A stretch of 64,000 bases of DNA, taken from assembly GCA_024734555.1 (NCBI GenBank), contig JANPWX010000639.1, positions 695,656 to 759,655 of the forward strand, read 5' to 3'. This DNA comes from Trochalopteron elliotii (lineage: Eukaryota > Chordata > Aves > Passeriformes > Leiothrichidae). Shown here piece after piece: positions 60,894 to 64,000 of this stretch (position 1 is its first letter; every line of letters starts with the position of its first letter). Under the pieces are notes generated by a model. That model was not told the origin of the DNA and did no database searches. It worked only from the letters and a program-made list of their open reading frames with translations. The translations under genes were made by a program, and so were the position numbers.

Positions 60894-63800
60894 GTAAGCA
60901 GACAGCGAGTGTCCAGACACCTAGAAAGCCCACCTTGCTGTGCAAAAAGTGTTTCAAGATCATTTGAAATGTCCATCTTCTCATAGCATGAGATGAATGA
61001 GCAATAAGAAACACATCTCTATGAACAGCAGAGCTCTGGAAAAATGCTTTCAACGTAAATATTCATGTCTCAAAAGTATGCCACAGCAAAAAGCGTTATT
61101 TGGAAAATATTTCACCCAAGTGAGATGGAAAGTACTCAGGAGATCTGCTGCAATAAATCCATAACTCAGTGTAAGCTTCTCACAGTGCTCTTCCATAGTG
61201 GCATGAGAGAACCTTCCTTGCTTTTTCTCCTCAGCCTCTGTGTGAACAGGGATCTTGGAAAGAGCAGGGATAAGCATGTCTAGGTCTCTGTGACACTGTC
61301 AACAGAATACATTAGAATAAAACAAGCTGCCAAGAAAGTGAATATATCAAACTATAGCACCTTCAAGGGGACTTGAAGGTGACCACTGCATGAGTATAGA
61401 GGTAGGGACATTGCCCAGTTTGGCTGCAACAACAGTGTGAGTCATTGCTGCCCTGTGTCTTTCTGTTAGATATGACTTTTCCTTTGGTTGTTACATGAAT
61501 GTTAATCTTCCAAACTTGTAATCCTGCATTTTAGCACAAATCTATCTTTTAAAAATTTCCAGCTATAACGACTATAATGCAGTAGCAAATTAATTTCTCC
61601 CTCCGCCTCTCCAACTGGCATATCACACTCCTATATTTCATTTATATTCATAATGTAAGCTGGGAAAAGATGAATGACCAGACCATGAGAAGAACTTGTA
61701 GTTGATTCCCATCTCTATTTTATTTGATGGGAATATCACTACCATTTCAATACAACTCGCTGCAGAAAGAGTAATTTTGATGCCAAGCAGGAGTTTCAAA
61801 TCCACAATGAAACTCCCTTTTCTATAAGGTAAGGAATCGAAACTAATTGACTTCATAACAAGCCAAGTGTCCTGCTAGAAACATCCCCCAGTAGGAACAA
61901 GTGTGGAGAGTAAGTCACATGATTTCGGGTAAGAAAACAAAGAAGAAAATCCCAACCCTGGGCCACCGATCAAACACTGTCTCACAGTGACTAATTTCTG
62001 ACTAGAACCCTACTGCTTTGGTTTTCCTTTCCCTCAGACGAGATGAATCATTGCATGCAGGCTGACAGAAACAGAAGGCATCCTTTTCCTTCAGCTGCCA
62101 AACCCCTCATGATTTTCCTGTATGACAAAAGTCCATCTGGCAGTGATGAGAGATTTCTGAAACTAATTGAAGTCTTCAGGGGTTAAAAGATTATTGAAAT
62201 CTCTTCCACTGTGGGGATAAGATAGCTCTTATTTCAAATATGATGTATTTTCTATCCCACTGCATTCAGCTTCTGCAGGGCACATATCCCTCAAATGTTC
62301 CACAGTTCAGAAATGTCTCTCATTTTACTCTCAAAGCTATTTATCTTCCTTGAAAATTTTCTACCTCTGTGCTTTTGTTATTTAAAAGTCCTTGTAGCAG
62401 TAGAATTGAAACAAACCCAAACCTCTGCAAGCTGAGTTTATAGAAAGAGATGTGCAGTTAAAGAAATAAATCCTATGATGTTTCTAGTTCCATTTTGTCT
62501 CTTTGTCCCACACTTGGGTGCTGGCACTCTGAGAGGTATCTAGCAAAGAGACAGAGTGCAAATTTCATGAAGACCCAAAAGTTCAAGGCAGGGCCCTTCC
62601 TTCCTACCTATGCATTAGGCACTCATGTTGCTACTTAGGGTATCCTAACAAAGTATCCACAAATAAAACTCGTTCCTGAAAATAATTGTGAAGAACTATG
62701 CTGGATATTTCAAATTTTCATAAACTGTGCTAACTGTTAAACATGGGCCTGAATTCTCAGAAATTACACGAATTGATTACTACAGCAAAATAGCACAGAG
62801 CCCTGTGGAAAGCACCATTATGTTTTGTTCTATAAAAATCCCACAGGGGATTCTTGTTCTGTGGCTACTTTTACAACATAATCAAGTCTCCAAGAGTAGC
62901 TCTGCATGACTACCGTGTAACATCCACCAGGTAAAACTGGGAAGTGACAGTTACGATTACATTTATCTCTTGAAAGAAATGCTGCTGCTGAATGACTAGA
63001 GAACGAGGTGTGAAGCCAGGTGATTCATTAGCCCAACTCCACAAATTGCAAAGCAAACTTTCCTGCATCAGTGAGACAAATAGCTCAGCCCCAAAAGAGA
63101 CCAGCAGTGATTTTGCAAAGTGTGAGAGAGTTGGCAGTGCTCCGATTTGGTGCTGCTGTCTTTTAAATAGCCATGTTACCTCCCAGCCTGTTCTAAAAGG
63201 CCACTGTCCTGGAGAAGCAGGATGTGCAGGTAGTTTGCAAAACCATAAATGTCAATGGTTCTCTCAGAGCTAATACTTGATTCCCCTCTTTATGTTTTGG
63301 GAATGTTAGATTCTGTCTTCTTATTTCTCAGTCACTGATTAGCTTAAGGGAGATACTCCTTATGCTGAGCATCTCTGTAACAGGAATCTGGGGCCACAGG
63401 AGCTGCCTCTGAGTGTTGGCATTTTGGCTGATGTTGATACCTTGATCAACAGCTCCTTTGCATGGTACAGATTTACAAATGAGCCACTGGCTAATGTTAG
63501 TCTGTTTGCACAGCACAAGCCTCATCAATCTGAGCAAGCTTGGACCTATGGGCTCTGCTTCTCAACAGATGGCCACAAATTCCCTTCCATAGGAGTAAAT
63601 CTCATCTAGTCCAAATGTTGAAAACTTTTTCCATGTTATCAGGGAAAAAACCAAAACCCTGAAGGTATCTTTAAAGAGACACCTTCACCAACTCCTCTCT
63701 TTCAATAGAGGAAAAAGCCCTCCAGAGGGCAAAGGAAAGAAAATCTGGAGTGACAGCAAACTAGAACGTATGGACAGTTAAGGAAGCAAATGAAGTCTTG

Positions 63801-64000
63801 AGTGTTTCAAATGGAGAAGAATACCTGCCCTTTAATTAAGATTGAAAGGTAAACATGATCTGCTGTATACAAGATACAACTCAAGTGAGTAACTTTGGAA
63901 GAGGTTGATAGCAAACATATCTTTGGTAACAGCCAATGTAACTAAGGCAGACCAAGTGCTGAAAAAAACAGCAGGAAGAAACACCAGACTTTCTGCAAAA
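60894..64000 (-). other. GMDS: GMDS intron to window edge, no exon seen
   Basis: Non-coding AT-rich sequence containing a perfect 10-bp inverted repeat (61358-61381). I found no sign of the upstream GMDS exon ending in WGHAKDYVE, nor of any other gene, up to the last base. Assignment to the same intron is inferred from the strand and the absence of any other gene boundary. Confidence 0.6.
61358..61381. repeat. Perfect 10-bp inverted repeat (loop GGGA)
   Basis: The arms CACCTTCAAG and CTTGAAGGTG are exactly complementary around a 4-base GGGA loop. The plus-strand RNA hairpin would be compact and fairly stable. No function is known to me. Confidence 0.88.

Noticed and set aside
32804..64000. 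Search for the preceding GMDS exon ending WGHAKDYVE
   Set aside because: No matching minus-strand segment was seen by eye. The intron probably extends beyond the window.
1..64000. CRISPR arrays, tRNA or rRNA genes, prokaryotic operons or defence systems
   Set aside because: No regularly spaced repeats, cloverleaf signatures or rRNA-like sequence were seen. The window is vertebrate intron DNA.

Overview
This is a vertebrate, almost certainly avian, genomic window of about 64 kb. It lies inside one very large gene and is nearly all intron. Three fragments carry the diagnostic 3' part of the CR1 LINE, the dominant avian retrotransposon. The largest (about 8652-9370) ends in the degenerate ATTCTATG/ATTCT octamer tail typical of CR1. 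Base composition is AT-rich and CpG-poor, reading frames are short and scattered on both strands, and there are no operons or bacterial-type signals. The species cannot be fixed from the sequence.

Only two coding segments can be supported. Both are internal exons of GMDS (GDP-mannose 4,6-dehydratase, first enzyme of de novo GDP-L-fucose synthesis) on the minus strand. The upstream exon is 32685-32803 (119 bp, beginning [13 protein letters not shown]). The next is 23286-23382 (97 bp, [17 protein letters not shown] through YYRPTEV). They are joined by a 9,302-bp intron. The split Val codon at the junction (GT + G) reads through perfectly, and both exons have consensus acceptors, donors and plausible branch points. 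Together they correspond to roughly residues 257-329 of the 372-residue human enzyme. Neither the N-terminal Rossmann/catalytic exons nor the last about 43 codons were found. They should lie above 64000 and below 1 respectively.

Layout along the plus strand: 1-23285 is intron downstream of the 97-bp exon. It holds a short CR1 tail (1256-1334), the main CR1 copy, several microsatellites, a G-rich tract and two strong inverted repeats. 23286-23382 is the exon. 23383-32684 is the intron between the exons. 32685-32803 is the upstream exon. 32804-64000 is intron upstream of that exon, with another CR1 piece (60555-60893), a 33-bp poly-A run, a diverged local duplication, a GC/CpG-richer patch and more inverted repeats.

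In other vertebrates GMDS lies beside FOXC1, FOXF2 and FOXQ1, and its introns lie in that developmental gene neighbourhood. The most plausible undescribed content here is therefore regulatory, either conserved non-coding elements or chromatin-boundary sites, rather than a new protein system. I saw no convincing novel multi-gene system. The points most worth a second look are an unusual Asn-His pair at a normally Asp-containing, highly conserved motif of GMDS, a 12-bp perfect stem closed by GAAA near that exon, homeodomain-rich sequence abutting the exon, and a CTCF-like site next to the other exon.
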